From positions 1,736,001-1,800,000 of the forward strand of contig JAKSGN010000038.1 of NCBI GenBank assembly GCA_024180945.1: a DNA stretch of 64,000 nucleotides, in the 5' to 3' direction. The translations under genes and the position numbers were made by a program. Shown here piece after piece: positions 60,605-64,000 of the stretch. Each line of letters opens with the position of its first letter. Within the stretch, counting starts at the first letter, position 1. The DNA is from Macrophomina tecta (lineage: Eukaryota; Ascomycota; Dothideomycetes; Botryosphaeriales; Botryosphaeriaceae). Below the pieces are notes generated by a model. The model ran no database searches and was not told the origin of the DNA. It was given only the letters and a program-made list of their open reading frames with translations.

Positions 60605-62168
60605 TCATGACTTCCTGACTCCGTTGACCTGTCCGTTCACCTTTCCGTTGACTTTTCCGTTGGCCATTGTCTGCGGCGGCGGAGGCGCAGGGCCGTACAC
60701 TTTTGGTTGTTCCGGGCCAGGGCGCACATCAATTGCCTCCTCTTCCGTGTCCTCGTCATACTCCTCGCTCCCCTCTTCGTCGTACTCGTCGTCGTCCAGG
60801 TATTCGCTTTCCGTGCCTTCGTCATCGGGATCGAGTTCGTGCGGCGGCACCTGACCGCGACCTTGGGCCTGCATGCCGCGGCAGAGCTTCTCGAGGTTCT
60901 CGTTCTTTCGACGCAATTTCTCCATCTCTTGCTGTGTGCGCGTCCGTTCCTCCGCCATCTCGAGAATATTCTTGTTTGTCGCCTCTTGCTTGCGCGTGAG
61001 CACAAGATTTTCCTTCTCCAAGCGCTTGGTCTTCTTTGACATTTCCTCCATCTCGCGTCGGAAGGTCAGGAATAGGTCGTTAGAGTTGTTGAGAGTGTCC
61101 TCAACCTGGGGATCCGTCAATCTCGTAATCTACAGAACAGAAAGTGAACAGCGGCCAGACCAGTAGGCGAGACATATGTAAACTCACCTGTTTAAACTTT
61201 TCCACGTAGATGTTCAGTTGACTACGTAGTTCCGCTTCCGTCTGCGAGAATGTTGTCACTTGGCGAGTCAACTGGTTCGACTTGGACGACTCGACTTCCT
61301 GTGCTTTGCGCTGCTGGTCGAGCTTGGCTTGGTGGTAGAGGATTTCTAATTCCTTGACGCGCAGGAGAGACTTGAACTGCTTCTCCCGACATTCCCACTG
61401 GTCCAAGAAAGATTTGAACTTTTCCTCGAATCTAGTTGCGCCAAATTAATCATCTGCAGCCAGTGATGGGCGCAGGGCGTCACATACAATCGATCCAAGT
61501 CTGTGTCCACTTGCTGGGGTTCTGGATTTTCCTTGGAGTTGATGACATCTTCGACGTCGAGCACCATGCGCTCGAGGCGGTGGTGTAATTCTTCGCGGTG
61601 CCGGGACTCGGTGGCTTCGCGCTGCACATTCTCCTCCTAGCAAACATACAGCAATCAGCACCTGAAGTGTCCTTCGAGTGAACAAGCGTGCGCGAAGGCA
61701 TACCTTGAGCTTTTTGTTCTCCTTGGTGAGGTCGCGCGACATCTTTTCTAGACGCTCCTTCAAGGTGGTCATCTTGTTCAGGTCCGTCTTGCCCGAGTCC
61801 TTCTCCTTCTGCAGTTGATCGGCGCGCTTCTTTGCCTTGACATGCTCTCGCTCCGCCCGCTTCATATCAGCAAACAAGGCCGAGTACTTCTTCCGCACTT
61901 CCTCGACCTTCTTCATGGGCGACTCGATTTGCGACAGCAGTTGCGACAGTTCCCGGTTCGCCTTCTTGACCTCGCGCTCTATCTCAACATCCTGGTCCTT
62001 TTCGCCAGCGGCATCCTGCTCCAGCTGGGCTATCTTGGCGGCAATCTGCTCCGAGGCGTCCCTCGGGTCGGTTCCCTTCTTGTTCTTGCCCTTCTTGGGT
62101 GGCGGGCCAGCTGGAGCGGGCGGAGGAGCCGTCGACGTCGCCATTGGAGCGTGGCTCTCGTCGGCCAT
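60605..62168 (-). CDS. Taxilin family coiled-coil protein
   Basis: Minus-strand exons are 62168-61704, 61636-61488, 61431-61188 and 61129-60605, giving 460 residues; introns are 56-67 bases and all phases agree (0, 2, 0). After a Pro/Ala/Lys-rich start, residues from about 30 to 360 form a nearly continuous coiled coil with the taxilin landmarks: Leu-Cys/Lys-Glu-Leu-like heptads, Phe-Glu-Glu-Lys-Phe-Lys, and Leu-Arg-x-Gln-Leu-Asn-Ile-Tyr-Val-Glu-Lys-Phe. Then comes Leu-x-x-Ser-Asn-Asp/Glu-Leu-Phe, a strong family signature. The tail is acidic and ends in repeated Asn-Gly-Lys-Val units. Animal taxilins bind free syntaxins and act in vesicle traffic; the fungal role is little known. The start at 62168 is the first ATG in frame. 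Confidence 0.9.
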
Positions 62169-62870
62169 TGTACGGCTCGGCAACGGAGTGGTGTGCGTGC
62201 CCGGGTGCGGGGAGGGCGAGGCACAGAGGCGAGGCGAGGCGGGTGCGCCAGAGGCGATGGCGCTCCAAGGTGTGGGCTGACGGCGCAGCCACGGCCCAGA
62301 GCGCGCGAGAGAGATGGTGCAGGGCTCCGTTTACATAGAACGCGGGCGCCTGCAGCTGCGGGAGGGGCTGCTGCGCGGCGTAAGATGGGTTGAGCGGGCG
62401 ATCCGCAGAGAGCCGCCGGGAAAGGCAATGGTGGGCGGCCGAGAGGCGGGCGGCCGGGGCGTGTGAGCACGCGAGAGACGGTGGAGGAGGGCGGAGAGGG
62501 GTAGAAATGCGGACGTGAGGCCCGGGGTGGTGGTGGGCGGGAGCTGGGTATGCTTCTCGTGTCGGGCGAATGGTGGCAGTGGAGTGGAAGGATGGGCTTC
62601 GGCAGGCAATCTTCTGCCGGGACAGAAGCACCGCGCAAGACAAGCCGGGACGCGGTACATACACCTTACTCGCCCTCCCCCAGCGCTGCCCATAAGCTCA
62701 AGCTCGTCCGCAAGCGCCCGCCCGCGCCCGCCCACACGCCGCTGCATACATAAGCTCTGCCCGCCCCCGTTGCCCATGCTCGTCCGTTCGGTCTTGTCGC
62801 CGTGGTGCAGCTGTGCCCTGACTAAGCAGCTCGCTCGGCGGGACTGCAGCAGAGAGTGGCGCCGGCCAAG
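62169..62870. other. Divergent promoter region
   Basis: 702 bases between taxilin (-) and Cym1 (+). It is very GC-rich, so long frames open on both strands by composition alone. No gene is supported. Confidence 0.55.
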
Positions 62871-64000
62871 ATGAAGTCCGCGCCGGCTCTCGTCATCGTC
62901 GCTCGCTTGCTCTTCATCAACCTCTTTGCCATGCTGCGCGCCTCCTCCCGCCCCGCGCTGCTGGCCTCGCGCACCACTGCGCCTTTCCTGCGCGTCTCCG
63001 CCCAAGGCCCGCCGTCCTGTCGAGGCCTTGCCTCCGTGACCGACCTGCGGAAATACCCCAAGGTCGGCTCGCAGTTGCACGGCTTCACCCTGCGCCGCGC
63101 CAAACATGTCCCGGAACTCGAGCTGACGGCCGTCCACCTGCAACACGACAAGACGGGCGCCGATTACCTGCATGTCGCCAGAGACGACTCCAATAATGTC
63201 TTCTCAATTGGCTTCAAGACCAATCCTCCCGACGACACCGGTGTGCCGCACATTCTCGAGCATACCACGCTGTGTGGGAGCCAGAAGTCTGTCCACATGC
63301 CCTGCCTTTCACTGCCAGCTACTGACTCGGCCTAGGTACCCCGTACGGGATCCTTTCTTCAAGATGCTGCCGCGCTCCCTCTCTAATTTCATGAACGCCT
63401 TCACCTCCTCCGACCACACCACTTACCCGTTCGCCACCACAAACCCGCAAGACTTCAAGAATCTCATGTCTGTCTACCTTGATGCCACGCTGCATCCTCT
63501 CTTGAAAGCAAACGACTTCACGCAGGAAGGTTGGCGAATTGGTCCGGAAAACCCGCTGGAACCAGCGTCCAAGGACAACCAGCTGGCCTTCAAGGGTGTT
63601 GTGTACAATGAGATGAAGGGGCAGATGTCGGACGCAAGCTATCTCTACTACATCCGCTTCCAGGACCATATATTCCCGGACATCAACAACTCCGGGGGCG
63701 ATCCGCAGAAGATCACCGATCTTACCCATGAGCAGCTGAGAAAGTTCCACGCCGACCACTATCATCCCAGCAACGCCAAGGTCTTCACTTACGGTGATAT
63801 TCCCTTGGCGGAACATTTGAAGGATATCGGTGCCGAGTTGGATAAGTTCAACAAGATTCGCGTGGATACCGACATCAAGCTGCCCATCAGTCTGGCCGAC
63901 GGTGCCAAGAACGTGACCGTAAAAGGTCCTATAGATCCTCTGGTACCGGCGGATATGCAGTATAAGACTTCTACTTCGTGGTTGATGTGCGACTCTTCTG
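62871..64000 (+). CDS. CYM1: Mitochondrial presequence protease, 3' end beyond window
   Basis: Exons are 62871-63286 and 63336 to the window edge; the 49-base intron splits a Lys codon and the frame then runs open. The visible ~360 residues are the first M16C domain of Cym1/PreP, which degrades cleaved presequences and other peptides in the mitochondrial matrix. The inverted zinc motif His-x-x-Glu-His (His-Ile-Leu-Glu-His) is present, with the family's Cys-Gly-Ser and Tyr-Pro-Val-Arg-Asp-Pro-Phe-Phe downstream, and the third ligand Glu in Tyr-Asn-Glu-Met-Lys-Gly. A full protein is about 1000 residues, so roughly two thirds is missing. The ATG at 62871 is the first after an in-frame stop. A second at 62931 gives a more typical Arg/Ser/Ala presequence, while the first adds a hydrophobic stretch. 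Confidence 0.93.

Overview
The window is nuclear DNA of a filamentous ascomycete (Pezizomycotina). Most genes carry short 43-84 base GT..AG introns, introns and exons are both compact, and the gene content is fungal: a Zn2Cys6 regulator, BIG1, Hsp30, a Kex2-processed alpha-pheromone-like precursor and a qutC-type dehydratase. A Dothideomycete is possible, but I cannot prove the class from the sequence. Most genes are split by introns, so gene models below were assembled by joining exons by hand at splice sites that keep the frame and a recognisable protein.

Layout. 1-3.6 kb: no recognisable gene. 3.6-6.2 kb (-): SAM/PH scaffold protein. 6.2-9.65 kb: long divergent intergenic region with simple repeats. 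9.65-11.7 kb (+): Zn2Cys6 regulator. 12.8-14.0 kb (+): conserved-looking protein of unknown role. 14.4-16.7 kb (+): U1 snRNP factor Prp39. 17.5-21.2 kb (-): NF-X1-type zinc-finger protein. 21.8-22.9 kb (+): BIG1. 24.2-25.2 kb (-): multi-repeat pheromone-like precursor. 26.5-28.6 kb (+): mitochondrial methionyl-tRNA synthetase. 28.6-34.4 kb: gene-poor stretch holding a decayed DEAD-box helicase. 34.4-37.3 kb: divergent pair of 3-dehydroshikimate dehydratase (-) and DAHP synthase (+). 40.9-41.5 kb (+): orphan gene. 42.3-43.4 kb (-): FAH-family enzyme. 43.8-44.65 kb (+): SDHAF1/Sdh6, in three small exons. 45.1-45.8 kb (+): Hsp30-type chaperone. 46.6-47.35 kb (+): RPB11. 48.2-50.5 kb (-): ADE16/17. 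52.0-54.9 kb (+): M1 aminopeptidase. 55.5-58.6 kb (+): dolichol kinase. 59.2-60.2 kb (-): nitronate monooxygenase ending in SKL. 60.6-62.2 kb (-): taxilin. 62.9 kb to the edge (+): presequence protease Cym1, cut by the window end.

The genes are mostly unrelated housekeeping functions, and there is no biosynthetic cluster. Two local themes stand out. DAHP synthase (entry to the shikimate pathway) shares a 0.6 kb promoter region with a dehydratase that drains 3-dehydroshikimate. Several products are mitochondrial or possibly dual-targeted (methionyl-tRNA synthetase, SDHAF1, aminopeptidase, Cym1, perhaps Hsp30). The most unusual locus is the pheromone-like precursor: it encodes two different families of Cys-x6-Cys peptides separated by Lys-Arg sites, with internal duplication.
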